DNA of 64,000 nucleotides from Mesorhizobium waimense. Its GTDB lineage: Bacteria > Pseudomonadota > Alphaproteobacteria > Rhizobiales > Rhizobiaceae. Each line of letters opens with the position of its first letter. Position 1 is the stretch's first letter. The notes below the pieces were generated by a model that was given only the letters and a program-made list of their open reading frames with translations, was not told the DNA's origin and did not search any database. The stretch lies in the NCBI RefSeq assembly GCF_003601975.1, contig NZ_QZWZ01000002.1, positions 372,001 through 436,000 of the forward strand. The letters run 5' to 3'. Shown in pieces: positions 34,601 to 43,174 of the stretch. The translations under genes were made by a program, and so were the position numbers.

Positions 34601-35953
34601 ATGGCGACGGAGCGCTTCGGAAGTTTCGGCCGCGCCACGCCGCCGGCGCCGCGCGCGGTCGCGGCAGATGACGCGATCGCGCTGCTCAAGGGCCGCGCGG
34701 CGAAGAACGGCTCGCTGCTCGGCTATGGCAATGGCCGTTCCTATGGCGATTCCTGCCAGAACGAGGCGGGCTCGGTCGTCGACATGCGGCCGCTGAACCG
34801 CATCCGTACCTTCAATGCCGAGACCGGTGTTCTCGAAGCAGACGCTGGTGTGCTTCTGTCCGACATCATCGCCCATGCCGCGCCCTACGGCTTCTTTCCG
34901 GCGGTGGTTCCAGGCACGCAGTTCGTGACGCTCGGCGGCGCCATTGCCAACGATGTCCATGGCAAGAACCATCACCGGCGCGGCACGTTCGGCTGCCATG
35001 TCGTTTCTTTCACGCTGCTGCGCTCGGACGGGCGTAGCTACCGCTGCTCGGATGCGAGCAATGCAAGGCTGTTCCGGGCGACGATCGGCGGCATGGGGCT
35101 GACCGGCCTGATCCTGTCGGCCTCGATCCGGCTGATGCGGGTGCCTTCGCTCGACATCGTCGAGAAGGCGACGCCGTTTCGCGATCTCGTCGAATTCTTC
35201 GACCTGGCGGAAGCCGCCGACGAGGCCAATGAATATGCCGTCGCCTGGATCGACCAGCTCGCCGGCGGCCATGGCCGAGGGCGCGGGCTTTTGCTCACCG
35301 GCAACCATGCCGAGCATGGCTCCCACAAGGCCTCGCGCGCCGGCGGGCGCCTTTCGGTGCCATTGCAGCCGCCGTTCAATGTCCTCAACCGGCCGTTCCT
35401 GACCGCCTTTAACGCCGCCTATCGCTGGAAAAAAGGCCGCTCGGCGGCGCCGCGCCAGATCGGCTACCAAGGCTTTTTCTTTCCGCTCGACGGCGTCGGA
35501 GACTGGAACCGGCTCTATGGTCCGAAAGGGCTGTTCCAGCATCAGAGCGTGGTGCCGGAAGACGCTGCCCGCCAAGCCGTGCCGGCGCTGCTGGAGGCGG
35601 CGAGACGAGCCGGGCAGGGGTCGTTCCTCACCGTGCTCAAGCGCTTCGGCGCAGTGCGTTCGCCGGCGCTGCTTTCGTTCCCTCGAGCAGGATATACGCT
35701 GACGCTGGATTTCCCCAACCGGGGTGAAAAGACGCTCAATCTGCTCAAGGAACTCGACCGGATCACTGTCGAGGCAGGTGGCGCGGTCAATTCTTACAAG
35801 GACGCCCGGATGGGTGCCGAGACCTTCGCGGCATCGTTCCCGGAATGGCAGCGGCTGGAGGCGCTCCGCGACCCTGTCTTCATTTCCGACTTCTGGGCGC
35901 GGACGGCGAAGAAACTGGATGTGCGGCGAGGAACGGTCGAGGCTGCGGAATAG
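34601..35953 (+). CDS. DprE1-like decaprenylphosphoryl-ribose 2'-oxidase family FAD enzyme
   Basis: 450 residues, VAO-fold FAD enzyme. GYGNGRSYGDSC near 41-52 and LGGAIANDVHGKNHHRRGTFGCHV near 108-131 closely follow DprE1 motifs. DprE1 oxidises the 2' carbon of decaprenylphosphoryl-ribose on the way to the arabinose donor. It follows the HAD-UbiA gene after two bases. The reductase partner DprE2 is not evident in this cluster; the SDR two genes on is an extended-type epimerase rather than a DprE2-sized reductase. Arabinose could go to a surface polysaccharide, lipid or Nod factor. Confidence 0.85.
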   Translation: MATERFGSFGRATPPAPRAVAADDAIALLKGRAAKNGSLLGYGNGRSYGDSCQNEAGSVVDMRPLNRIRTFNAETGVLEADAGVLLSDIIAHAAPYGFFPAVVPGTQFVTLGGAIANDVHGKNHHRRGTFGCHVVSFTLLRSDGRSYRCSDASNARLFRATIGGMGLTGLILSASIRLMRVPSLDIVEKATPFRDLVEFFDLAEAADEANEYAVAWIDQLAGGHGRGRGLLLTGNHAEHGSHKASRAGGRLSVPLQPPFNVLNRPFLTAFNAAYRWKKGRSAAPRQIGYQGFFFPLDGVGDWNRLYGPKGLFQHQSVVPEDAARQAVPALLEAARRAGQGSFLTVLKRFGAVRSPALLSFPRAGYTLTLDFPNRGEKTLNLLKELDRITVEAGGAVNSYKDARMGAETFAASFPEWQRLEALRDPVFISDFWARTAKKLDVRRGTVEAAE

Positions 35954-36075
35954 ATAGAGTTTGAATAAATCGTGGTAAATGAAGTGTTAACACCAGGATT
36001 TACTCAAAACTTTCGTGTGACTTCACGAATTCTTTGCAGGTTTGTAGTAGGACCGCTGCAGGGCGGGTGGCAACC

Positions 36076-36507
36076 ATGAAATACATCGTCTTCATTCTCT
36101 TTACGGTCATGACCAATGCCGCGGCGCAGCTGATGCTGAAGCAAGGCATGATGTCGCTCGGGCCGATTTCGGTCGAAGGCACCAACCCGCTTTTGAAGCT
36201 GCTGCAGATCGTCTTCAGCCCCTGGGTGTTCTTTGGGCTGTGCACCTTCGTCATCTCGATGGCCTCGCACCTCTATGTGCTGTCCAAGGTCGAGCTCAGC
36301 TTCGCCTATCCGTTCCTCAGCCTTGCCTATGTCGCGGTCGCGATCTTCGCCTATTTCGTCTTCCGCGAAGACCTCAATGGCTGGCGCATCGCCGGTATCG
36401 CCTGCATCTGCGTCGGCACGGTGCTGATCGCCCAAAGCGGGCGCGGGCATGAGGAGGAAACGGCTTCCCTTTCGTCCGACAAGATTCACAGCGAGATCGT
36501 TCGATGA
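36076..36507 (+). CDS. SMR/EamA-like four-helix membrane protein, candidate lipid-sugar flippase
   Basis: 143 residues with four hydrophobic helices (residues 3-20, 50-72, 78-97, 102-120) and the SMR-type segment SFAYPFLSLAYVAVAIFAYFVFRED. It resembles ArnE/ArnF-like proteins that flip undecaprenyl-phosphate amino sugars. Moving the polyprenyl-phosphate sugar made by the preceding enzymes to the periplasm is an inference from context. The start at 36076 is the ATG at the first helix. It is coupled to the next gene by ATGA. Confidence 0.75.
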   Translation: MKYIVFILFTVMTNAAAQLMLKQGMMSLGPISVEGTNPLLKLLQIVFSPWVFFGLCTFVISMASHLYVLSKVELSFAYPFLSLAYVAVAIFAYFVFREDLNGWRIAGIACICVGTVLIAQSGRGHEEETASLSSDKIHSEIVR

Positions 36508-37511
36508 GACATGTGATTTTCGGCGGCGACGGTTTCGTCGGCCGTCATCTTGCTCCCAAGCTCGTGGCCGACGGCGAGGAGGTGGTCGTCGCCGACATCG
36601 TCAAGAGCGACCTGCCGCACTACCGCTCGGTCCGTTTCGTCAAATGCGATGTCACCGATCCGGCCTCGGTCGCTGCGTTTGGGCTCAAGGGCGACGACAT
36701 GGTCTACAACCTTTCGGCGAAAATGCTGTCGCCGATCCAGGTGCGTGCCAAGCGCCACGAGTTCTTCTTCCCGGTGAATTTCCACGGCACCGAACACATC
36801 ATGCAGGCCATGGACAAGGCCGGCGCCGCAAAGCTGGTCCATTACACGACCGACATGATCTACGGCCATACGGTGACGATGCCGATGACTGAGGAGCATC
36901 CGGTCGCGCCGCTCGGCGATTATGGTTGGTCTAAGCAGAAGACCGAGGAGCTGGCCGCCGAGTGGCGCAAGCGCGGCATGTCGATTTCGCTGTTTAGGCC
37001 GCGCCTGATCATCGGCCCCGGCCGACTCGGCATCCTTGAAAAACTGTTCAAGCTGATCGACTGGAATTTTCCGGTGCCGATGATCGGCTCGGGCAGGAAC
37101 CCCTATCAGTTCATCTCGGTGTTCGACTGCGCTGAAGCTGCGCGCGCCGCCTGGAAGGCCGGCGTGCCGAACGAGGCCTACAATCTGGGCTCGCTCAACC
37201 CGCCGCCGGTCAAGAAATTGCTCGGTCACCTGATCAAGCATGCCGGGTCGAAATCGCTGCTGATCCCGACACCAGGCTGGGCCGTCAAGCGCACGCTCGA
37301 CCTGCTCGACCTCATGAACCTGCCGATCATGGATCCTGAACAGTACCTGATCGCCGACGAGGAATGCGTGCTCGACGTGTCAAAGGCCGGGCGCCAGCTC
37401 GGCTGGGTGCCGCAATACCGCGACGAGGACATGCTGATCGCCGCCTACAGCGAATACCGCGCCAAGAAGGACGGCCATGCCGTCGTCGCCAAACATGTGC
37501 CTGCCGAATAG
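36504..37511 (+). CDS. NAD-dependent epimerase/dehydratase (extended SDR)
   Basis: 335 residues. The Rossmann motif FGGDGFVG is at 5-12 and the catalytic YGWSK is near 148-152, with the upstream serine position taken by TTDMIYGH near 118. FRPRLIIGPGR and the NLGSLNPPPV segment are typical of sugar-nucleotide or lipid-linked-sugar epimerases. The active-site Ser/Thr, Tyr and Lys set is complete. It is translationally coupled to the flippase candidate. It might replace DprE2 in reducing the keto-sugar, but this is speculative. Confidence 0.82.
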   Translation: MRHVIFGGDGFVGRHLAPKLVADGEEVVVADIVKSDLPHYRSVRFVKCDVTDPASVAAFGLKGDDMVYNLSAKMLSPIQVRAKRHEFFFPVNFHGTEHIMQAMDKAGAAKLVHYTTDMIYGHTVTMPMTEEHPVAPLGDYGWSKQKTEELAAEWRKRGMSISLFRPRLIIGPGRLGILEKLFKLIDWNFPVPMIGSGRNPYQFISVFDCAEAARAAWKAGVPNEAYNLGSLNPPPVKKLLGHLIKHAGSKSLLIPTPGWAVKRTLDLLDLMNLPIMDPEQYLIADEECVLDVSKAGRQLGWVPQYRDEDMLIAAYSEYRAKKDGHAVVAKHVPAE

Positions 37512-37540
37512 CTGGCCCCGCCGAACAGAGGATTTTTGAT

Positions 37541-39013
37541 ATGACCGTCATGGCCAAACCCGAGCACACGAACGCGCGCACCATGGTCAGCGCGCCGTCG
37601 CTGTCGCCCGCCACCATCGCCAAGCCCGACCTGATCAGCGTCGAGCAGGCAAAGACGATGGACGTGGCGCGGATGACCGACCTGTTCAAGGCGCATCTCA
37701 ATCCGGGCCAGCTGCATTTCATGAAGCTGCTCGGCTTCCACAAGATCAAGATCGAACGCGCCGAAGGCATGTTCTACATCGACCAGAACCGCCGCAAGAT
37801 CCTCGATTTCTTCGGCGGTTTCGGTTCGCTGGCCTTTGGCCACAACCATCCGCGCATCCTCGAAGCGCGCCGTAAGTTCCAGGAGGAAAAGTGCCAGGAA
37901 ATCGCCATCGCCTTCATGTCGCAATATGCGGCGGCATTGGCGCACAACATCGCCAAGTGCTCGCCCGGCGACCTCGACATGGTGTTCCTCGGCTCGTCCG
38001 GCTCGGAGGCGATGGAAGCGGCAGTCAAGCTCGCCGAGCGCGCCGCCGGGCCGAAGCGGCCGAAGGTCGTCTATGCCGAGAATTCCTTCCACGGCAAGAC
38101 CAAGGGTGTGCTCGGCATCACCGATGGCCTGCTCTACCGCGCCGAGTTCAAGATGGCGGACAATACGGTCCGCATCCCCTTTGCCGACATCGAGGCTGTC
38201 GAACGCGCCTTCCGCAGCGATCCTGAGATCGGCGTCATCGTGCTCGAGACCATCCAGGGCGGCGGCGGCATCATCCAGGCGCCTGCCGAGTACTGGCAGA
38301 AGCTGCGTGCGCTGTGCGACCAGCACGGCGTGCTTTGGGTCGCCGACGAGGTCCAGTGCGGCTATGGCCGTTCGGGGCGCTTCTATGCCTTCGAGCACTA
38401 CGGGGTGGTTCCAGATGTGACGGCGCTGGCCAAGTCGCTCGGCGGCGGCAAGGCGGCGGTCGGCGCCATGATCGCCCGGCGCGAGATCTACATGAAGGCC
38501 TATGGCACGCCGAAGACTGCGATGATCCATGCCATGGCCACCTTCGGCGGCATGGGCGAGGCATGCGTCACCTCGATCGAGGCGCTCAATGTGCTCTATG
38601 ACGAGGGGCTGATCGACAATGCCGCCGCCACCGGCGACTATCTGCTGCAGCGGCTGCAGGCGCTGAAGGAGAAATATCCGAAGATCATCAAGGACGTGCG
38701 CGGCAAGGGCCTGATGGTCGGGCTCGAGTTCCACGATTTCTCGCAGACCTTGCCGATGGTGCTCAGGCCTATCGTCAGCGTGCTCGACGACAAGCTGAAG
38801 GGCTCGCTGTCCGGCTTCGTCGGTGCGCTTTTGCTGCGCGACTACGACGTGCTCGTCGCCTTCACCGAATACAACCGCAACGTCATCCGTCTCGAGCCGC
38901 CGCTGATCTGCCTGCGCGAGCATGTCGATCGTTTCGTCGATGCTTTCGACAGCCTGCTGTCGCGCGGCATCGTGTCGATCGTGAAGGACTTCGTCAAAAG
39001 CCAGGTTCGGTGA
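37541..39013 (+). CDS. Class III PLP aminotransferase
   Basis: 490 residues, long for the family because of a roughly 75-residue N-terminal extension (LNPGQLHFMKLLGFHKIKIERAEG) before the core FFGGFGSLAFGHNHP. SSGSEAMEAAVKLAER binds PLP phosphate, DEVQCGYGRSG is near 270 and the Schiff-base lysine is in ALAKSLGGGKAAVGA. Acetylornithine-type and hopanoid (HpnO-like) enzymes share this form, so an amino-sugar or amino-lipid product is possible. AGAGGA lies eight bases before the ATG. It is part of the polyprenyl-sugar operon. Confidence 0.83.
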   Translation: MTVMAKPEHTNARTMVSAPSLSPATIAKPDLISVEQAKTMDVARMTDLFKAHLNPGQLHFMKLLGFHKIKIERAEGMFYIDQNRRKILDFFGGFGSLAFGHNHPRILEARRKFQEEKCQEIAIAFMSQYAAALAHNIAKCSPGDLDMVFLGSSGSEAMEAAVKLAERAAGPKRPKVVYAENSFHGKTKGVLGITDGLLYRAEFKMADNTVRIPFADIEAVERAFRSDPEIGVIVLETIQGGGGIIQAPAEYWQKLRALCDQHGVLWVADEVQCGYGRSGRFYAFEHYGVVPDVTALAKSLGGGKAAVGAMIARREIYMKAYGTPKTAMIHAMATFGGMGEACVTSIEALNVLYDEGLIDNAAATGDYLLQRLQALKEKYPKIIKDVRGKGLMVGLEFHDFSQTLPMVLRPIVSVLDDKLKGSLSGFVGALLLRDYDVLVAFTEYNRNVIRLEPPLICLREHVDRFVDAFDSLLSRGIVSIVKDFVKSQVR

Positions 39014-40248
39014 GTTCGACGATGCTGACCAAGTCGCCCGCTCCGAACAACCCGCTCGACCGGCTTACCGAAGCCGGCCTGGCGTGGGGCGAGGGGACCT
39101 ATGCACGGTTCGCAGCACCGATCGGGGCCGTTGCCTTTTCGCTTTACATCCTGCTGACGGCGATGATGGCGTGGATCATGCCCGACGCCAACTGGGACAT
39201 GCTGCCCTATCTGGCGATCGCCGAGGAAGGCAACTATCCCGACCCGCAGGCCTTGCACGACTATGCCTACAGCACGGTCAAGGCCGGCGTCTCGGCGGCC
39301 GACTACAAGATGCTGATCGATGATGGCGGCGGCTACCGCAGCCACATGGCGGAGAACGCCGCCGACTTCCACTCGCTGCTCGGCATGTACCGGATCAAGT
39401 TCCTCTATGCCGAAATACTGTCGACCATGAGCTCGGTCATGTCGCCGGTCGAGGCTATGCGGGTGCTACAGGTATTCTCGGTGCTGCTGTTTGGCACTGT
39501 CGCGCTGCTCTGGTTGCGCGCTGAGGGCGCGATGGCGCTAGCGCCGGTCGTCGGCGCGGTGCTGATCATGGCCGAATTCGGGGATGCGGCGCGGGCATCG
39601 ACGCCGGACCTGCTGTGCTCGGCGCTGTTCCTCGGCGGGCTGCTTGCCTATGTGCGGGGACGCGAGGCAGCAACCGCAGTCCTGCTCTTCCTCGCCTTCA
39701 TGGCGCGGCCGGACAATATCGTTTTCCTTGCCATTTTCGCCGTGCTGCTTGTCGCGTTCCGGCAGAAGGCGTGGGGCGCTCTGGCCGGCTTTGCCTTGTC
39801 CTTCATTGCCTATTTCGCCATCTCGCACTGGGCTCATCATCCCGGCTGGTGGCCGCATCTGTGGTTCTCCAGCATCGAGCAACACTACAATATGGACGGT
39901 TTCGAGCCGCCATTTTCGCTCGCCGCCTATCTCAAGGCGTTCGCAGCCTCACTGCTCCGCGCCGTCGACATGAACAGCTGGGTCGGCGTCTCGGTGCTGG
40001 CCTTGGCCGGATGGTATGGGCTGGGCCGTGCCGGTTTCCGGCTCGACCGCCGCGCCGGCATTCTGCTTGCCGCCCTTGTGCTCGGCGTGCTGGCGAAGTT
40101 CGCGGTATTTCCGATCCACGACACGCGTATTTATTTCCCCAATCTGCTGCCGCCCTATCTGCTGCTTGCCGGCCCGCTGATGGCATTGTGGACATCGGCG
40201 AGTCCTCGCCGTGCCGCACTCCATGCAATTCCCGGAGACAAGCCATAG
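39010..40248 (+). CDS. GT-C-like polytopic membrane protein, putative glycosyltransferase
   Basis: 412 residues, GTG start overlapping the aminotransferase stop (GTGA). About nine to ten hydrophobic helices. The first periplasmic loop carries an acidic cluster (MPDANWDMLPYLAIAEEGNYPD near 57-78), as in GT-C enzymes that use polyprenyl-phosphate sugars, where an Asp in this loop is catalytic. It could transfer the sugar made by the upstream genes in the periplasm. No exact family could be named. Confidence 0.7.
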   Translation: MSSTMLTKSPAPNNPLDRLTEAGLAWGEGTYARFAAPIGAVAFSLYILLTAMMAWIMPDANWDMLPYLAIAEEGNYPDPQALHDYAYSTVKAGVSAADYKMLIDDGGGYRSHMAENAADFHSLLGMYRIKFLYAEILSTMSSVMSPVEAMRVLQVFSVLLFGTVALLWLRAEGAMALAPVVGAVLIMAEFGDAARASTPDLLCSALFLGGLLAYVRGREAATAVLLFLAFMARPDNIVFLAIFAVLLVAFRQKAWGALAGFALSFIAYFAISHWAHHPGWWPHLWFSSIEQHYNMDGFEPPFSLAAYLKAFAASLLRAVDMNSWVGVSVLALAGWYGLGRAGFRLDRRAGILLAALVLGVLAKFAVFPIHDTRIYFPNLLPPYLLLAGPLMALWTSASPRRAALHAIPGDKP

Positions 40249-40375
40249 GTTCGATGTCCAGCCTGGACAGCACGCTTTGTCGCTCGGTTTGGCCGAGGCG
40301 GCGCTGAGGGCGCGCTTCGGAGGCGGCAAACCGTTCCAGATGGTCAATTTCGGCGCCTGCGACAGCGGCCTGTAG
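40223..40375 (+). CDS. Possible short ORF overlapping the GT-C gene end
   Basis: A 50-codon frame starts at an ATG inside the last 26 bases of the preceding gene and reads MQFPETSHRF...ALRARFGGGKPFQ...NFGACDSGL. The composition (Gly/Ala/Arg with FGGGKPF and GACDSGL) looks more protein-like than random, but there is no clear ribosome-binding site and I know no family. It may be a remnant of a lost gene. The remainder of the spacer to 40500 contains one operator-like site. Confidence 0.2.
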   Translation: MQFPETSHRFDVQPGQHALSLGLAEAALRARFGGGKPFQMVNFGACDSGL

Positions 40376-40391
40376 GCAGGGTCGCGCCGTA

Positions 40392-40409
40392 CCTGCGGCG
40401 TGTCGCAAA
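40392..40409. promoter_or_regulatory. Operator-like site before the third GcvT-fusion dehydrogenase
   Basis: CCTGCG (40392-40397), six bases, then CGCAAA (40404-40409, within GTCGCAAA). It has the same half-site and the same six-base spacing as the perfect TTTGCG-N6-CGCAAA site in the mttB-corrinoid spacer at 60051-60068. It lies about 100 bases before the start codon at 40501. One half-site is degenerate, so the assignment leans on the shared motif. Confidence 0.4.
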
Positions 40410-40500
40410 CAGGCGGTAGCTCAATCGCCGTCCTCTGCATATTGTGCGCCAATCGAAACGGGCGCCGGCGCGCCCGCATGTCATCTTGGAGTCGCGGGCA

Positions 40501-43062
40501 ATGGCAGGGTTTCCGGAAAAGGCGAAGGTCGTCATCGTCGGGCTGGGCGGGATCGTGGGCGCATCGGTCGCCCATCACCTGATCGAGCGCGGCTGGACTG
40601 ATATTGTCGGCATCGACAAATCGGGCATCCCGACCGACATCGGTTCGACGGCGCACGCCTCCGACTTCTGCTACACGACCAGCCACGATTTCCTGTCCTG
40701 CTGGACGACGCTCTACTCGATCGATTTCTACGAGAAGATGGGCCACTACGCCCGCATCGGCGGTCTTGAGGTCGCTCGCGTCAGTGACGACAGCCGCATG
40801 GCCGAGATCAAGCGCAAGATCGCCTCGGCCAAGGCCTTCGGCACCCGCGCCAGGCTGATCGAGCCGGCCGAGATCAAGCAGAAGTTCCCGCTGATCGAAG
40901 AAGAGATGGTGCAGGGCGGCCTGTGGGATCCCGATGCCGGTCTGGTCATTCCGCGCTCGCAGACGGTGGCGGGCAAGCTGGTCGACCAGGCGGAAGCCTC
41001 CGGCAAGCTGAAGTCATTCGCCAATACATCGGCCAGGTCGCTCATCGTCGAGGACGGCCGCATCAAGGGCGTGGTGACCGACCGCGGCACGATCATGGCC
41101 GACTACGTCGTGGTCTGCACCGGCATATGGGGCCGGCTGACCGCCGAAATGGTCGGCGAAGACCTCCCGGTCATGCCGATCGACCATCCGCTGACCTTCT
41201 TCGGGCCCTATACCGAGTTCGCCGGCACCGGCAAGGAGATCGGCTGGCCGCTGCTGCGCGATCAGGGCAACTCGGCCTATATGCGCGACACCGGCGACCC
41301 CAAGACCGCCGAAGGCGGGCAGATCGAATGGGGCTATTACGAAGAGACCGATCCGCGCCTTTGCCATCCGCGCGACCTGCTGGAAAAGGACCAGGCGCGC
41401 CTTTCGCCCTCGCAGCGCGACCTCGACATGGATCAGATCCTGGCGCCGCTCGAACGCGCCATGGAACTGACGCCGATCCTCGGCGAACTTGGCTACAATG
41501 AAAGCCATTCCTTCAACGGTCTGTTGCAGGTGACGACCGATGGCGGCCCGTCGATGGGCGAGAGCCAGAAGGTGAGAGGTCTCTGGTACGCCGTCGCCAT
41601 CTGGGTCAAGGACGGCCCCGGCATGGGCAAGCTGATCGCCGACTGGATGACCGACGGCCGCACGTCGATCGACCACCACGCCATCGACTATTCGCGCTTC
41701 TATCCGCACCAGATGAAAGAGGAGTTCATCTGGGACCGCTGCACCGAGACGGCGATGAAGGTCTACAATCCGGCGGTGCATCCGCGCGAGCCCTTCTCCA
41801 AGGGCCGCAACATCCGCCGATCGCCGTTCTGGGAGCGCGAGAAGGAGCTTGGCGGCTACTTCATGGAGCTCGGCGGCTGGGAGCGCGCGCATGGCTATGC
41901 CGCCAACGAACATCTTCTGGAGAAATACGGCAACCGCGTTCCGGTGCGCCAGGATGAATGGGACAACCGCCATTTCTGGCGCGTCTCCAATGCCGAGCAT
42001 CTCGCGATGAGCGAGGATTGCGGCATCGTCAACCTGTCGCATTTCTCCATGTACGACGTCGAAGGTCCGGACCATGTCGCGCTGCTTGAGTGGCTGTGCG
42101 CGGCCAAGGTCGGCGGCGACAACAACATCGGCAAAGGCATCTACACCCACTTCCTCGACGAGGAAGGCATGGTGCGCGCCGACTTTACGGTGATCCGCAT
42201 GGCCGACCGCTGCCGGGTGATCGACGGCGCCGATGCCGGGCCGCGGGACTTCCAGTATATGCGCCGCACCGCGCAGGATAAGGGCTTTGATGTCACCATC
42301 ACCGACGTGACGGAAAAATTCGTCACCATCGGCATCTGGGGCCCGAACGCGCGGGCGACCCTGCAGAAGGTGGTCGAGAATCCGGACGGGCTCTCGATCG
42401 AAAATTTTCCCTTCGCCGCGATCAAGCCGGTCAAAATCGGGGGCAAGGACGTCACCGCTTTCCGCATCTCCTATGTCGGCGAGCAGGGCTGGGAGCTGCA
42501 TATGCGCTACGAGGACGGGCTAGCCGTCTGGGACGCGCTGCGTTCGACCGGCGTCATGCCTTTCGGTGTCGAGACCTATGCCAACACGCGCCGCTTGGAA
42601 AAGAGCCTGCGGCTGCAGAATGCCGACCTTCTGACGGAGTACAACCTGCTCGAAGCCGATCTTGCCCGCCCGAAGGTCAAGGAGAATGATTTCTGCGGCA
42701 AAGCCAAGCATGTGGAGTATCGCGCCCGCGAGCACCAGCCGGCCATGCTGTGCACGTTGGTGATGACGGACAATACCGACTCCAAGGGTGTTGCTCGCTA
42801 TCCCGTGGGGACCTTGCCGGTGATGGACCCGGATACGGGCGACACGCTCGTCGACGAGCTTGGCCGCCGCTCCTTCACCACGTCGATCGCCTACGGTCCG
42901 ACGATCGGCAAGAACATCGCGCTTGCCTATTTGCCGTGGGCGTATTGCCAGGAAGGCCGCAAGTTCAAAGTCGAATATTTCGGCGAGACCTATCCGGTCG
43001 AGGTCGCTTCTGTCGGCTACAAGCCGCTCTACGACCCGGAGAACCTCAAGCCGCGCAGCTAG
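40501..43062 (+). CDS. FAD/GcvT fusion dehydrogenase (copy 3, divergent)
   Basis: 853 residues with DAO, FAO_M and GcvT/GcvT-C regions. The dinucleotide motif is VGLGGIVG at 13-20, and the flavin-loop histidine is in STAHASDFC (His52) rather than STWHAAG, so whether FAD is covalent is less certain. The GcvT part (YVGEQGWELHMRYEDG, then YANTRRLEKSLRLQNADL) should bind THF. It is clearly more distant from copies 1 and 2 than they are from each other. The frame is open back to 40444 but the ATG at 40501 begins the conserved MAGFPEKAKVVIVG. A terminator follows. Substrate unknown; a methylated amino acid is expected. Confidence 0.88.
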   Translation: MAGFPEKAKVVIVGLGGIVGASVAHHLIERGWTDIVGIDKSGIPTDIGSTAHASDFCYTTSHDFLSCWTTLYSIDFYEKMGHYARIGGLEVARVSDDSRMAEIKRKIASAKAFGTRARLIEPAEIKQKFPLIEEEMVQGGLWDPDAGLVIPRSQTVAGKLVDQAEASGKLKSFANTSARSLIVEDGRIKGVVTDRGTIMADYVVVCTGIWGRLTAEMVGEDLPVMPIDHPLTFFGPYTEFAGTGKEIGWPLLRDQGNSAYMRDTGDPKTAEGGQIEWGYYEETDPRLCHPRDLLEKDQARLSPSQRDLDMDQILAPLERAMELTPILGELGYNESHSFNGLLQVTTDGGPSMGESQKVRGLWYAVAIWVKDGPGMGKLIADWMTDGRTSIDHHAIDYSRFYPHQMKEEFIWDRCTETAMKVYNPAVHPREPFSKGRNIRRSPFWEREKELGGYFMELGGWERAHGYAANEHLLEKYGNRVPVRQDEWDNRHFWRVSNAEHLAMSEDCGIVNLSHFSMYDVEGPDHVALLEWLCAAKVGGDNNIGKGIYTHFLDEEGMVRADFTVIRMADRCRVIDGADAGPRDFQYMRRTAQDKGFDVTITDVTEKFVTIGIWGPNARATLQKVVENPDGLSIENFPFAAIKPVKIGGKDVTAFRISYVGEQGWELHMRYEDGLAVWDALRSTGVMPFGVETYANTRRLEKSLRLQNADLLTEYNLLEADLARPKVKENDFCGKAKHVEYRAREHQPAMLCTLVMTDNTDSKGVARYPVGTLPVMDPDTGDTLVDELGRRSFTTSIAYGPTIGKNIALAYLPWAYCQEGRKFKVEYFGETYPVEVASVGYKPLYDPENLKPRS

Positions 43063-43096
43063 TTTCTTGGAATTCCGGCAAAGTTTCTAGATGCAG

Positions 43097-43122
43097 AGGC
43101 CCGGCCGAAGCCGGGCCTTTTT
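43097..43122 (+). terminator. Rho-independent terminator after copy-3 dehydrogenase
   Basis: The stem AGGCCCGGC (43097-43105) pairs with GCCGGGCCT (43110-43118) around a CGAA loop and runs into TTTTTGCTTT. Strong, and placed 34 bases after the stop codon. Confidence 0.9.
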
Positions 43123-43174
43123 GCTTTGTTCAGGAGCGATTCTCGCCTACCGTTGCTTTGGGGGAGAACGGCAA

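Noticed and set aside
36504..37511. DprE2 identity for the SDR in the polyprenyl-sugar cluster
   Set aside because: At 335 residues with GGDGFVG and YGWSK it is an extended-type epimerase; DprE2 is a classical short-chain reductase of about 250 residues.
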